Both the position numbers and the translations under genes were made by a program. Of a DNA stretch of 64,000 bases, positions 1 to 10,040 are shown one piece after another. This DNA comes from Sulfomarinibacter sp963741385 (GTDB taxonomy: Bacteria; Acidobacteriota; Thermoanaerobaculia; Thermoanaerobaculales; Sulfomarinibacteraceae), in assembly GCA_963741385.1 (NCBI GenBank), contig CAVUHO010000006.1:124001-188000 (forward strand). The letters run 5' to 3'. The notes under the pieces are model-generated. The model saw nothing but the letters and a program-made list of their open reading frames with translations. It had not been told where the DNA came from and did not search any database. The first letter of the stretch is position 1, and every line of letters begins with the position of its first letter.

Positions 1-1223
1 TTGACGATCTCGCCGCCCTTCATCACCAGCACGATGTTCTCCTGGTGTTGCAAAGCGCCGATGTCGCGCAGCGGGTCGGCCGTGCTGATGACGAGATCGG
101 CGAGCTTTCCCGTCTCGAGCGTACCGATACGGTCGTCCCACCCGAGACACTCGGCCGCCGTCCTGGTGGCCGACACGATCGTTTCCATCGCCGTCATCCC
201 GGCCCGCGTCATCAGTTCGAGCTCGCGCAGGTTCCGGCCGTGGGCAAAGACCGCGGCATCGGTGCCGAAGGCGATCTTGACCCCAGCCCGATAGGCCTTC
301 TCGAGTCCCTCGAGCTGGCGGGCGTTGATCTCGATCGCCTTCTGCAGGACATCCTCGGGAAGTGCGCCCGGCGTCTTTCCCTTTTCGATCAGGGAAAAAC
401 CGGCCATCAAGGTCGGCACCAGAAAGGCGCCCCGTTCCAGCATCAGATCGATGCCCTCGTCGTCGATGAACGCACCGTGCTCGATGGAGTGGACGCCGGC
501 CCGGATCGCGTTCCTGATCCCCTCGGCGCCGATCGCGTGCGCCATCACCCTGCGGTTCCCGCGGAAGCGAGCCTCCTCGACGCACACTGCGATCTCCTCG
601 GGCGAGAACTGGGTGTATTCGGGCCGGTCGGCGGGGCTGAGAACCCCGCCGGTCGTGCAGATCTTGATCACGTCGGCTCCGGCGCGAAGCACCTCGCGCA
701 CCCGTTTCCGGACCTCGTCAACGCCGTCGCAGATGGCGTCCGGCTTGCCCGGATAGGGCGGGGTCTTGGGCGAGACGCCCACCGGGAAACGGTGGTCGAA
801 GTGGCCGCCGGTGGGCGTCAGGGGCGTGACACAGAGCTGCAGGCGCGGTCCGGGAACAACGCCGTTCTCCACCGCCATCTTGGTGCCGAGATCGGCGCCA
901 CCTGCGTCGCGCACCGTCGTGATCCCGGCGTCAAGGGTCGCACGCATGAAGCGCACCGAGTTGTAGAAGTTGAGCGACAGGGGCCGCCGCATCATCGCCT
1001 CGACGCTCGCGACCTCCCATGTGATATGCGCGTGGCACTCGATGAAGCCGGGCAGGATCGTGGCACCCTGTGCGTCGACCCTCTCGACATCTTCGAGGCC
1101 GGCCTCGCCGAAGGGGCCGACGGCTTCGATGCGGCCGTCGCAAATCAGCAACCTGGCATTCTTGACCGGGAGTCGCCCGGTGCCGTCGATGAGGGTGCCG
1201 TTGTGAATCAGGATCTTGGTCAT
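1..1223 (-). CDS. Amidohydrolase (imidazolonepropionase/prolidase-like), 3' part beyond window
   Basis: Reading from an ATG at 1223 the frame is open to the window edge (about 407 codons, C-terminus missing). It shows the amidohydrolase-superfamily landmarks in order: an N-terminal beta-sandwich segment (ILIHNGTLIDGTG), the HxH metal site in FIECHAHITW, a probable carboxylated lysine in VIKICTTGG, a metal His in MAHAIGAEG, SIEHG, and the metal Asp in FGTDAA. This pattern fits the subgroup that hydrolyses Xaa-Pro, Xaa-Arg or N-acyl dipeptide-like substrates; the exact substrate cannot be told. No signal peptide, so probably cytoplasmic. It is the last visible gene of the long minus-strand operon, 39 nt after the beta-lactamase-type gene, which suggests it works on a breakdown product released by the upstream peptidases. 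Confidence 0.85.
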   Translation of the reverse strand, partial: MTKILIHNGTLIDGTGRLPVKNARLLICDGRIEAVGPFGEAGLEDVERVDAQGATILPGFIECHAHITWEVASVEAMMRRPLSLNFYNSVRFMRATLDAGITTVRDAGGADLGTKMAVENGVVPGPRLQLCVTPLTPTGGHFDHRFPVGVSPKTPPYPGKPDAICDGVDEVRKRVREVLRAGADVIKICTTGGVLSPADRPEYTQFSPEEIAVCVEEARFRGNRRVMAHAIGAEGIRNAIRAGVHSIEHGAFIDDEGIDLMLERGAFLVPTLMAGFSLIEKGKTPGALPEDVLQKAIEINARQLEGLEKAYRAGVKIAFGTDAAVFAHGRNLRELELMTRAGMTAMETIVSATRTAAECLGWDDRIGTLETGKLADLVISTADPLRDIGALQHQENIVLVMKGGEIV

Positions 1224-1262
1224 GAGGATACCTTCCAGGTGGGTGTCGCGAGGCTTTCAGCC

Positions 1263-2876
1263 TCAGCTCACCCGCTTCAGGCGAAGCCTTTCCGCGCGCG
1301 CCAGGGTGACGATGATCTCTGAGGGCGTGCCGCTCGATGCGTGCGGGAAGAAATACGAGGCGTGCTGGTCCGGACCGTAGGTCGCGATGAAGCCGGACTC
1401 CGTGGTGCGGGTGAGCGGGATCGAACCCCGGCGACCGAGTGGGCTTTCGACGTTGACTGCGAGGCTGTCGCCGTTGCGAAAAACGGTGTGTGTCGCCTGA
1501 AGCTCGTCGCTGAAGTACTCCCCTTCGAGGCCCTTGAGACTCCCAGCCGGTTCCTGGCTGCGCCGCATGCGGACCGGCGGGTTGGGGCCGAGCTGGACGG
1601 TGATTTCCGGGGCCGGGTCCACCGGGCCGGGGGTGACCCTGGTCGGCAGGCTCGCCCCACGCAACGCCAAAAAATGAGGTGTCCCGGCCGTCTCGAGGGG
1701 GACCGGGCCGCCGAACCACACCAGAGCTGCCGTTCCCTCCTGGTCGACCAGTCCGAAGCTGAGACCGGTCTCCGCATCTTCGTAGGCGCCGAACCACGGT
1801 TCGAGGTCTTCAGCCGGCGTCTTGGCCCATGCCTGCGCCGGTTCGATGCCGGTTCTCCGGTCGAGGTAGACGTCCGCCACATCGAAGACGCCGAGGAACG
1901 GGCTGGCCATGGCGCTGTTGGAGAGCATGATCACCGAGAGCCCGGCATCGGGGAATCGAACCCTGTTGCACGTGTACGGGCCGAGCCCGCCGCTGTGCCC
2001 CTGCCACGACTGGCCGCGGTGGCTGCCGACGAACAGACCGCGACCGTAGAAGCTCTGGTCGCCGCCCGGGATCTGCGGCGTCCACGGGAGGCGATCGAGG
2101 AGGCCCGGGCTGCCGATGATGTTGTGCGAGAAGTTCTGCTCCCAGAAGATCAGATCGTCGAGGGTGCTCCAGATGGCGCCCCCGCCCTCGCCGCTTCCGC
2201 TCCGCGCAAAGGCATCCCATTCGGTTGGTCTGAGGTCGTCTCGGGTCCCTCCGTCGTAGGCGCGGGCGCCGCCGGTCATCGGGGCGTCGCGCAGATCCTG
2301 GAGCGCTGTGTGGCGCATGCCCAGGGGCTCGAAGATCCTCTCGACCATGAACTCGGCGAGGCGCTGCCCGGTGATGCGCTCGATGATCCAGCTCAACATC
2401 TGAAAATTTGGATTCGAGTAGCGGTATTGCGATCCGGTCGGAAAGTTGAGCGTTCGCTGCCGGCCGATTATCTCCGCGACCAACTCGCGCTGCCGCGGCT
2501 CAAGACGAGCCCCCCCTGCCAGCGAGACAAGGGCGAAGATATCGCGGATACCGCTGGTGTTGGTGCAAAGGTTGTCGATCGTGATCGGGGCTCCGAAGTC
2601 CGGCATCTCGGGCAGGTACACGCGGTAATCGTCTCCCAGGCTGAGTCTTCCCTCCTCCTCGAGCAGGAGGATGCAGGTCGTGGTGAACTGCTTGGTCATG
2701 GAGGCGATCGGGTAGTTCGTTTCAGGGGTGAACGCGACACCGCCCTCGATGTCGGCGAACCCGTAGCCGCGCCGGTGCACGACCTCGCCGTCGACGAGCA
2801 CCGCCACCGCGGCGCCCGGCATCCCCGGCTCCTCGAGGTGCGCGAAGAGCTGGTCGAGCCTCTCTGAAAGGCTCAT
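1263..2876 (-). CDS. Serine beta-lactamase/DD-peptidase-family hydrolase
   Basis: Protein of 537 aa. The start is the ATG at 2876, which overlaps the stop of the upstream M3 peptidase (ATGA), so translation is probably coupled; an in-frame extension upstream is Arg/Pro-rich and not gene-like. Motifs of the class C beta-lactamase/DD-peptidase fold are visible: SMTK (nucleophile Ser59, Lys62), YSN in YRYSNPN, and HSGG in the place of the third KTG/HxG motif, followed by a C-terminal domain typical of long members of the family. Members include esterases, D-aminopeptidases and linear-microcystin hydrolase MlrB, so antibiotic resistance is not implied. No clear export signal is visible. Its position among peptidases suggests cleavage of a peptide, ester or amide bond in the imported substrate. 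Confidence 0.85.
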   Translation of the reverse strand: MSLSERLDQLFAHLEEPGMPGAAVAVLVDGEVVHRRGYGFADIEGGVAFTPETNYPIASMTKQFTTTCILLLEEEGRLSLGDDYRVYLPEMPDFGAPITIDNLCTNTSGIRDIFALVSLAGGARLEPRQRELVAEIIGRQRTLNFPTGSQYRYSNPNFQMLSWIIERITGQRLAEFMVERIFEPLGMRHTALQDLRDAPMTGGARAYDGGTRDDLRPTEWDAFARSGSGEGGGAIWSTLDDLIFWEQNFSHNIIGSPGLLDRLPWTPQIPGGDQSFYGRGLFVGSHRGQSWQGHSGGLGPYTCNRVRFPDAGLSVIMLSNSAMASPFLGVFDVADVYLDRRTGIEPAQAWAKTPAEDLEPWFGAYEDAETGLSFGLVDQEGTAALVWFGGPVPLETAGTPHFLALRGASLPTRVTPGPVDPAPEITVQLGPNPPVRMRRSQEPAGSLKGLEGEYFSDELQATHTVFRNGDSLAVNVESPLGRRGSIPLTRTTESGFIATYGPDQHASYFFPHASSGTPSEIIVTLARAERLRLKRVS

Positions 2877-4941
2877 GGTGCCGATTCCAAACCGAACCGC
2901 CGCAGCAGCGCGTCGGGGTCGGGGTCTCGGCCGCGGAAGGCGCAAAACGCCTCCTCGGCTGGCACGGTGTTGCCGACGCTCAGAATCGTCCGCCTCCAGC
3001 GCTCCGCGGTTTCCGCATCGTAGAGCCCCCCGGGCGACTCGAGAAACGCCTCAGCAACGTCGGCGGCCATCACATCGGCCCACAGATACACGTAGAGCCC
3101 GGCGGCGTACATGTCCGACAGGGCGTGCCAGTTGTGCGGTATCCGCATGATGACGTCCCAGGCCTCGGGCATCCCGAGCTCTGACTGGACCTCGTCCTCG
3201 AGCGCCACCGCATCGACGTCACGGCCGTCCGCCAACAGGTGCATTTTCATGTCGACGATGGCGGGCGCGAGGAAGTCGAGGTTGAGGCTGAAGACCCGGT
3301 CGAAACGGACGGCCCGCTCGATGCTCTCGACCAGCCCCTCCGGGATCGGCTCACCGGTCGCGTGGTGGCGGGCGAAACGGGTCAGGAGCTCGCGATCGAG
3401 GAGCCAGCGTTCATTGAGCAGCGACGGCAGCTCGACGAAATCCCAGGCCACCCCGAGGCTTCCCAGCGTCGGGTACGGCGAGTCGTTGAGCAGCATGTGC
3501 AGAGCATGGCCGAGTTCGTGGAAGAACACATTTGTGTACTCCCACGGGAGCAGCGTCGGCTCGCCGTCGCGCGCAGGTGCGAGACCCGAGTTCAGCGAGG
3601 CCAGCGGCAGCACCTTCCCGCGGAACGACTCCGCCGATCGGTACTCCTGTTGCCAGGAGCCGCGCGACTTTCCGGGGCGGTCGAAGAGGTCGAGCCAGAG
3701 GACGCCCACCGCCTCGCCGTCGCGGCTCAGCTCGAAGACCCGGATCGAGGGGTGGCAGACCGGTGCGCCGGGGAGCTCTCGGAACTCGAGGCCGTGGACG
3801 CGGCCCGCCGCCCAGAACATGGTTTTGATGACCGACTCGAGTTCGAAGTAGGGCTTCACCGCGTCCGCGTCGAGTCCGAATCGCGCCTGGCGGAACTTTT
3901 CGGTGAAGAAGAGCCGGTCCCACGGCGCGATGGTGATACCCGCGCCGTCGGCGTCGGCGATGGCCTGCAGATCAGCGACGAGTCGGCGGGTCGGTCCGAT
4001 CACGCTGTCCCAGGTGCGCCGGAGCAGTTCGAGCGCCGCCTCGGGCGTGCGCGCCATCCGGTCGGCCGTCGCGAAGTGGGCGAAGCTCGGAAACCCGAGC
4101 AGCCGTGCCTTCTCGCCGCGCAGCTTGAGGATCTCAGCCACCACCGGCCTGTTGTCGTTGTCGCCGGGGTTGCCGCCGCGATCCGTCCACATCCGCCAGA
4201 CTTCTTCTCGGAGATCGCGTCGGGTCGACCGAGTCAGGAATGGCCAGACGGCAGGACGCTTGTTGGGAATCGCCCAGGCGCCCGGACGCCCCGCTCCTCG
4301 GCCTCCCGGGCGGCAGCGCTGCGTTGTTCCTCACCAAGCCCTTCGAGGCCGTCCACTTCCTCTATGAAGACCGCCTGGCCGTCCTGATCGGCCAGGAGAT
4401 TTCGGTTGAATCGGGCCTGGAGCTCGGCGATGTGACGGTTGATCCCGGCGAGGCGCGCCTTCGACTCGGCGGAGAGCCCGGCGCCGCGCCGCTTCATGCG
4501 ATCACGCACGACCGACGTCAGGCGCTGCCGCAGACCGGCGAGTCCGGATGCATCGCGGTCGTTCCAGACCGCTTCGATCCGGGCGAAGAGGGCACCGTCG
4601 TGGGCGATCTCGTCGTCGAGGGCGGACAGAAGCGGCACCAGGCGCTGCTCCACCTCGCCCATCTCCGGCGAGTTCATGGTCTGGCGGAAGACGGTGAAGA
4701 GGCAGTTGGCCCGTTGCAGATCGCGCCCTGAGTTCTCGAGCGCCTCGACGGTGTTTTCGAAGGTTGGAGGCACCGGGTTGTCGGCGATGGCACGGATCTC
4801 GGCGCGCTTGCTCTCGATCGCTCGAACGCAGGCCCGCTCGATGGCGAAAGGCGTCGCCCGGTCGAATGGCGGCAGACCGCCGTAGGGCCCGCTCCAGGGA
4901 GCGAGAAGGGTTTCGATTTCCTGGCTGCTCGGCTCGATCAT
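2873..4941 (-). CDS. M3-family metallopeptidase (Dcp/oligopeptidase A type), frameshifted
   Basis: Two adjoining frames together give one M3 peptidase of about 689 aa, the usual size of dipeptidyl carboxypeptidase/oligopeptidase A. The N-terminal frame starts at ATG 4941 (MIEPSSQEIETLL). The C-terminal frame carries the zinc motif in FFHELGHALHM and a downstream glutamate in LLNERWLLDREL. They join near 4270-4285, where a single-base indel interrupts AWAIPNKRP; both sides are otherwise intact, so a sequencing error is more likely than a pseudogene. The enzyme should trim short peptides in the cytoplasm. It begins 1 nt after the dehydrogenase gene and its stop overlaps the beta-lactamase-family start. 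Confidence 0.85.
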
Positions 4942-4942
4942 C

Positions 4943-6286
4943 TCACGACTCCGGATCCCCGTAGACGTGGCGCTCCACGGTACGGTAGGCGTTCTCCGTC
5001 GGAGTGATCCCCTGGCGGCTCGCTTCGTTCAGGTTTTCCCAGGTGCTTTCAGAGCACAGCGCCCCGACCTTTTCGAGGAGGCGATCGAGGCGGGCCTCGT
5101 CCTGCAGCACGTACTCCTCGTAGCCGGCCATGACGCCGGCGATGTTGTGCCACCAGTCCACCTGATAGAGGACGCCGTGCCCGGCGAGCAGCCGGGCGAG
5201 CGTGATCTCCTCCTCCTGGCTCGAAGCCTTGAGCACGTTGTTGGCGCCGCCCATGATGATCTTGAAGCGAAGGGTCGGGATGTTCTCCGCAGTGAGCAGG
5301 CCGCCGGCGGCGGCAGGCGAGAGAACGTCGGCTTCCACTCCCAGGATCTCGTCCGGCGCAACGACCTCGATCGGGGCTCCGGGGTGGGCGTCGGTGAAGG
5401 CGCGGACCGCGGCGGGGTCACGGTCGCAGACGATCAGGCGTGCGCCATCCTTCAGGTAGGCGCCCGCCAGGTGGAACCCGACCGCACCCAGCCCCTGCAC
5501 CGCGATCGTCTTTCCTGCGAGCGACTCGGAACCCCAGAAAAAACGCGCCGCCTGTTTCACGGCCGCTTGGACTCCATGCGACGTCGGAGTACCGGTGGGC
5601 CCCAGCGGCCCCTTGGGACCGCCGACGAAGTGGCGCGAGAAGTGCTGGTTGACAACGTCGGCTAGCTCCGGCGGGAAGCCCATGTCTGGCCCCGCGGTGT
5701 TGCGGGTGCGGTCGGTGGCGTAGGCCAGAAAGCCGACAGTTTCGAGGTCCCCGAGATCGACCGGCGGCATCTGAACGGTGGTCTTGCAGCCGCCCATCGG
5801 CAGGTGGGCCGCCACGTTTTTGAAGGTCATTCCGCGGCCTAGGTTGAGCCCGTCAATGAAGACATCGATCTCGTCCTCGCCCGGCTCGTGGCGCCGGATA
5901 CCGCCCATGACCAGCGACGAACGCCGGTTGTTGAGGCCGCGTCGGTCACTGTGGATGTGGTTGACGAAGCGGATGTCCAGACCCTCGTGGTGGTAGCAGT
6001 CGAGGAGGATGTGGCGGCCTTTGCGCATCAACTCCTGGATCCGCGCCAGGTGCGGAGCAATTCCACATTCCTCGAATGCGCGTGTCACCTTTTCGTGGTT
6101 CATGGAACGCCCACGGGACGAGGCGAGGGTCCATGCGGTGAAGGCGGTGTTGTACCCCGCGAACCGCGTGTCCGCGTCCCACTCCCGGGCCGCCCACAGA
6201 TTGAAGACATCCCGCCGCCAGTCGTAGCGGATCTGGAGACGGTTCAGATCTTCCGCGCGCAAGACGTCGAAAACGCTCTCACTCAT
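4943..6286 (-). CDS. Glu/Leu/Phe/Val-type amino acid dehydrogenase
   Basis: Protein of 447 aa, started at the ATG at 6286 with a GGGGG run upstream; a TTG five codons earlier is possible. It belongs to the ELFV dehydrogenases, which oxidatively deaminate amino acids with NAD(P). Visible landmarks are the substrate-binding lysine region HLPMGGCKTTV, the Rossmann glycine motif in AVQGLGAVGFHLAG, and the FKIIMGGANN segment that matches the IVEGANN element of the family. PMGGCK differs from the usual GGGK, so the substrate may not be one of the four classical amino acids. In this operon it would convert amino acids released by the peptidases to keto acids, yielding ammonium and reduced cofactor. 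Confidence in family is high, in substrate low. Confidence 0.88.
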   Translation of the reverse strand: MSESVFDVLRAEDLNRLQIRYDWRRDVFNLWAAREWDADTRFAGYNTAFTAWTLASSRGRSMNHEKVTRAFEECGIAPHLARIQELMRKGRHILLDCYHHEGLDIRFVNHIHSDRRGLNNRRSSLVMGGIRRHEPGEDEIDVFIDGLNLGRGMTFKNVAAHLPMGGCKTTVQMPPVDLGDLETVGFLAYATDRTRNTAGPDMGFPPELADVVNQHFSRHFVGGPKGPLGPTGTPTSHGVQAAVKQAARFFWGSESLAGKTIAVQGLGAVGFHLAGAYLKDGARLIVCDRDPAAVRAFTDAHPGAPIEVVAPDEILGVEADVLSPAAAGGLLTAENIPTLRFKIIMGGANNVLKASSQEEEITLARLLAGHGVLYQVDWWHNIAGVMAGYEEYVLQDEARLDRLLEKVGALCSESTWENLNEASRQGITPTENAYRTVERHVYGDPES

Positions 6287-6331
6287 CGTGATGACCCCCA
6301 AGGTCTTTCGATCGGTGACCCTGCACCCGGC

Positions 6332-7603
6332 TCATGCGTCGATCCCGGTCGTCGGCAGCACCCCGGCATCCCGCCGTTTCGGCCGGCCGCGGAACGTCAG
6401 GTAGAGGACCGCCACCGCCGCGGCGTAAAGGGCCGCAGCAAGGTAGAACGGCGTCGCGAAACCCGTCTTTTCGATCAGCACCCCGGCGCCGGCCGCGCTC
6501 GCCGCCCAGCCTGAGCTCCACACCAGATTCATGAGGCTGCTCGCCCGCGCGTGCAAACCGGCCGGGAGCGACCCCATGACGAAGCTGTGGAGCAGCGGCG
6601 TGCCGGCATTCATCAGCATTGTCCGCATCCAGAACGCGACCACCGCCGTGGCCAGGAGTGATTCGCCGCCGAGAGTGATGAGAAACGGCAAGGACAGCAG
6701 CTCGAATCCCAGCGCGGTGCGCAGAACGCCGAAACGGCGACCCAGCGCCGGCGCACCCAGCGAAGCGAAGGCGGTCAGGATCGCTGCGACCGAGAAGAAG
6801 ACGCCGATCTGCGCGGTCGAACAGGAGAAGCGGTCGTTGAAGTAGAGATTCATGAACGGAACCACGAGCCCGGCACCGCAACCGATGAGGAGGAAGTTCA
6901 AACCGATGGGCACCAGGAGCCGCCCCGAGCCTGAGGCTGCGTCGGCGCGGGCCCTCACAATTGAACGCTCCTCGAGGCCACGAAGCGCGGCCAGCGGCAG
7001 CCAACCGGTGAGCGCACACAGCGCAGCAGCGACCAGTACAGACCGAGCGGCGACCACCGGGTCGAGCCCTGTCCCGGCGAAGGTCGCCAGCAGTAGGGGT
7101 GGCAACATACCGGCGGCGATGCTCCCCGCCACCAGCGCCAGCAGGTTGCACGAGAGAACGGCGCTGAAGAGGTAGGTGCGCTCTCTCGGCGCGGAGTGTT
7201 CGGTCATGAACGGCAAGGCCGCAACTGCGATCAGCGACATGCCGGCACCGACCAGAACGCCTGTCGTCCGGATCGCGGCCGGGCTCACGAGGCACACGCG
7301 ACCCAGCGAACCCAGGACCTCGACCACGATGCCCAGCATCAGGCAGCGCCGCCTCCCCCACCGCTCGGTGAGAAGCCCCGCGGGGATCGCCGTGATCGCC
7401 ACGCCGAGACCGGTTAGGGCCAGGGCCCGGCCGACAAAGGCCTCCTGAAAACCCGCATCGACCAGGTACAAATTGAACAGCACGGACTGAACGCCGCGGC
7501 CGAACCAGACGAGGAACGACGCCGCGAGGTAGAACCTTGCGGGCCGCGAGAACGCACGCCCCGCCTCGAGGTAGTCGTCCAACACCGCGGCCACCGGGTT
7601 CAT
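6332..7603 (-). CDS. MFS transporter
   Basis: Protein of 423 aa with about twelve hydrophobic segments and the MFS loop 2-3 signature in GLLTERWGRRRCLML (GxLxDRxGRR-like). The ATG at 7603 overlaps the stop of the preceding M19 dipeptidase by ATGA. The frame is intact, unlike the other transporter upstream. Likely an inner-membrane uptake or efflux carrier for the operon's substrate or product; direction and substrate cannot be read from the sequence. It sits 45 nt before the amino-acid dehydrogenase. Confidence 0.85.
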   Translation of the reverse strand: MNPVAAVLDDYLEAGRAFSRPARFYLAASFLVWFGRGVQSVLFNLYLVDAGFQEAFVGRALALTGLGVAITAIPAGLLTERWGRRRCLMLGIVVEVLGSLGRVCLVSPAAIRTTGVLVGAGMSLIAVAALPFMTEHSAPRERTYLFSAVLSCNLLALVAGSIAAGMLPPLLLATFAGTGLDPVVAARSVLVAAALCALTGWLPLAALRGLEERSIVRARADAASGSGRLLVPIGLNFLLIGCGAGLVVPFMNLYFNDRFSCSTAQIGVFFSVAAILTAFASLGAPALGRRFGVLRTALGFELLSLPFLITLGGESLLATAVVAFWMRTMLMNAGTPLLHSFVMGSLPAGLHARASSLMNLVWSSGWAASAAGAGVLIEKTGFATPFYLAAALYAAAVAVLYLTFRGRPKRRDAGVLPTTGIDA

Positions 7604-8622
7604 CGATCACGGCCGGTTGACGCCGGTCTCGCCTGCGGCGCCTTCCACACCTCGCGCGCGAGGCGCAGGAGGTTGCCGCCGAGGACCGCCTCGAGATCCG
7701 CGTCCCGGTAGCCCAGTGACAGCAGCATCTCGACGACGCGCTCCAGCTGCTCCGGCTCGACGAACCGCAGCGGCTCGTCGTAGCCGAGCCCCGGCGGGAA
7801 GGTCGCGCGCATCTTCACGAGGATCTCGTCGAGCTCCTGCCGGTCGAAGACGTAGTCGAGCCCGAGGGCGACGTGCTCGGGGCCGACGAGCCCGACGACG
7901 TGCTCGACGTGGCGTACGAAGTCATCGACGAGGTCCTCGCCCGGGCCGAGGAAGGTGCTGAGGCCGTTGAGGCCGACGACGCCCCCCGTCGCGGCGCAGG
8001 CGCGAATCAGGTCGTCGGGGATGTTCCGCGGGTGGGCGTGGACGGCGGCCGCGTTGCTGTGCGAGAAGATCACCGGCTTCGTCGCGACCTCGAAGACGTC
8101 GCGGACCGTGCGGTGGCCGGTGTGGCTGCAGCAGACCTGCATCCCCACGCGCTCCATCTCGGCGACCACCTCGCGGCCGTAGGCCGTGAGGCCGGTGTCC
8201 TCGTCCTGGCACCCGCCTCCGACCCGGTTGTTGCGGTTGTAAGCGAGCAGCATCCAGCGGACACCGAGGTCGTAGTAGAGCTGGATGAGGCTCGGCTGGT
8301 CGGCGATCGCGTTCGCGCCCTCGATGTCGAAGCCGACCGCGAGGCGGCCGGTCGCGCGGGCCCGCTCGACGTCGTCCGCCGTGTCGATCAGCACGTACTC
8401 GGCCGGCCGCGCCTTCAGCCAGTGGCGCATGGCGGCCAGCGTTCGCAGGTGCTCCTCGACGCCCATGTCGCCGAAGCCGATGTTGAGCATCACGGCATCG
8501 ACGCCCGCGGAGCGGTAGCGCTGGAGCTGCGGCAGGAACGACGTGTCGTTCGGGCGGTTCACGGGCATGCAGCCGTGGTTGTCCCAGACCAGGCACTCTC
8601 GCAGCAGCTCGGCGGCGGTCAT
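7600..8622 (-). CDS. Peptidase M19-like (membrane dipeptidase family)
   Basis: Protein of 340 aa read from the ATG at 8622, preceded by GGAAAG at good spacing. M19 landmarks are present: GFDIEG (bridging Glu), a CCSHTGHRT histidine, SHSNAAAVHAHPRNIPDD, and GLDYVF near the C-terminus. The first metal motif, normally DxHxD, reads DNHGC here, so one expected Asp ligand is replaced by Cys; compare the canonical paralogue at 37.1 kb, which has DTHID. M19 enzymes hydrolyse dipeptides, including ones with D-residues, and some beta-lactams. The frame is continuous with the transporter upstream, but a TGA in another frame overlaps this ATG (ATGA), which suggests two separate genes. Confidence 0.8.
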   Translation of the reverse strand: MTAAELLRECLVWDNHGCMPVNRPNDTSFLPQLQRYRSAGVDAVMLNIGFGDMGVEEHLRTLAAMRHWLKARPAEYVLIDTADDVERARATGRLAVGFDIEGANAIADQPSLIQLYYDLGVRWMLLAYNRNNRVGGGCQDEDTGLTAYGREVVAEMERVGMQVCCSHTGHRTVRDVFEVATKPVIFSHSNAAAVHAHPRNIPDDLIRACAATGGVVGLNGLSTFLGPGEDLVDDFVRHVEHVVGLVGPEHVALGLDYVFDRQELDEILVKMRATFPPGLGYDEPLRFVEPEQLERVVEMLLSLGYRDADLEAVLGGNLLRLAREVWKAPQARPASTGRDR

Positions 8623-10040
8623 GGAGCACTTTCCAGCGGTCTCGGCGATCGCCCGTCGCCGCCGGACCTCACGCTGCTCGACGGCGCGCACGATCACCTC
8701 CTGTCGCTTCCGGTTGATCGGGAAGCGCCAGATCATCACGGCGGCCAGGAGGTAGGGAACGGCCGGCAGCCAGGCGAAGCCGAGCAGCAGCCCGACGACG
8801 CCCCGCGTCGTCTGCTTCGCGACCGTGGCGTCGAAGCCGAAGACGCCGGCCACAGCGAGCCCGATGCCCGCGCCGATCCCGATGTTGATCTTCTGGACCA
8901 TCGTGTAGAAGGCGAAGTAGGTCCCCGCATAGTCGGCGCCGAAACGCCAGCGCCCGTAGTCGACGACGTCCGCGAGCATCGCCGGCCCGGCGACCGCTTC
9001 CACCACGACCATGGCGTTGAGGAGAACCAGGGTCACGGCCACGTGGGACCACGGCCCTCCCGGGTCGAATGAGAGCGTAGCCGAGAACAGGCGACGGCCG
9101 ATCCGACGCACCCCGCGGCCCACGCCTGCTGCTTGCCGAACCGCCGGCAGAGCCAGCCCCAGATCGGGCGTGGCCAGTATGCCGACCGGAATGCTGAGGA
9201 CGAGCAGCCCCGCGAACTTCGCTCCGAGCCCCAGGTAGCCGTCGATGTAGAAGAAGACCAGGCCCCAGGCCATGCCGGCGCCGAGGCCGGAGGACGTACA
9301 TGGCGGTGAAGCACCAGAGCGGGCGGTTCCGGACGACCGCACGAGCGGCCTCTCGGAGCGTCGGCCCGGTCTGCCGCACGACGCCGTCCCGTTCGGGACG
9401 ACGCAACACCGCAATCGCGGCGGTCGAGAGCACGGCGACGATCGCGAAGATCGACGCCCAGCGCAAGGTCATCCGGGATGAACTCGGTCGTGCCGAGAAA
9501 CGGTCGGGCCACCAGCGGCAGGCCGAAGAAGGCCAGGAAACCGAGGTAGCGGCTCACTGGCCGCCAGCTCGCGATTCGGGCGCGTTCGTCGTAGTCCTCC
9601 GTGAGCTCCGCCAACCAGGCCCCGTACGGCACCTCGGCTATGGTCCAGCCGAGGTTGGCGAGCAGGAACCAGAAGAGGAACGAGAGCATCGTGACCTCGC
9701 CGAACGGCACGTAGAGGAACCAGCAGGCGAGGACCGTGATGACGGAGCCTGCCATGAGCCACGGCTTGCGCGACCCCCGGCGGATCCGGTACTGGTCGGA
9801 GAGGTAGCCGATGATCGGGTCGGTCACCCCGTCGAAGATCCTGGTGATGAAGATCACGAGCGCGATCTGCTCGAGACCGAGCCCGAAGAACTTCGCGTAG
9901 ATCCCCTGGAGAACCGAGATCGCGGGGCCGTGGATGAACGACTGCGAAAAGGCCGGAGCGCTGAAGGCGGCCAGGACCTTGCGGCTGATCTGCGCGCCAG
10001 AGCTCGTCGGATCTGGAGTCGCGCCTTCGAGGTCGGTCAT
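8619..10040 (-). CDS. GPH/MFS-type cation symporter, multiply frameshifted
   Basis: Fragments in all three minus-strand frames assemble into one transporter of about 470 aa resembling the glycoside-pentoside-hexuronide:cation symporters. The N-terminal part (from ATG 10040) contains the family-typical ITRIFDGVTDPIIGYLSD. Later parts appear in other frames (IWGWLCRRFGK, then DVVDYGRWRFGADYAGTYFAFYT). At least three or four single-base indels between about 9030 and 9480 are needed to join them. The ATG overlaps the stop of the upstream hydrolase by ATGA. The 3' end is set at the TGA overlapping the M19 start; as the sequence stands the last frame instead reads straight into that gene. Likely inner-membrane symporter for the operon's substrate. 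Confidence 0.7.

Noticed and set aside
45..1322. Long plus-strand frame opposite the amidohydrolase
   Set aside because: Antisense shadow in high-GC sequence; the minus strand carries the conserved amidohydrolase motifs.
1263..2876. Beta-lactam resistance gene
   Set aside because: Motifs fit the fold only. The context is peptide catabolism, and no clear export signal is visible.
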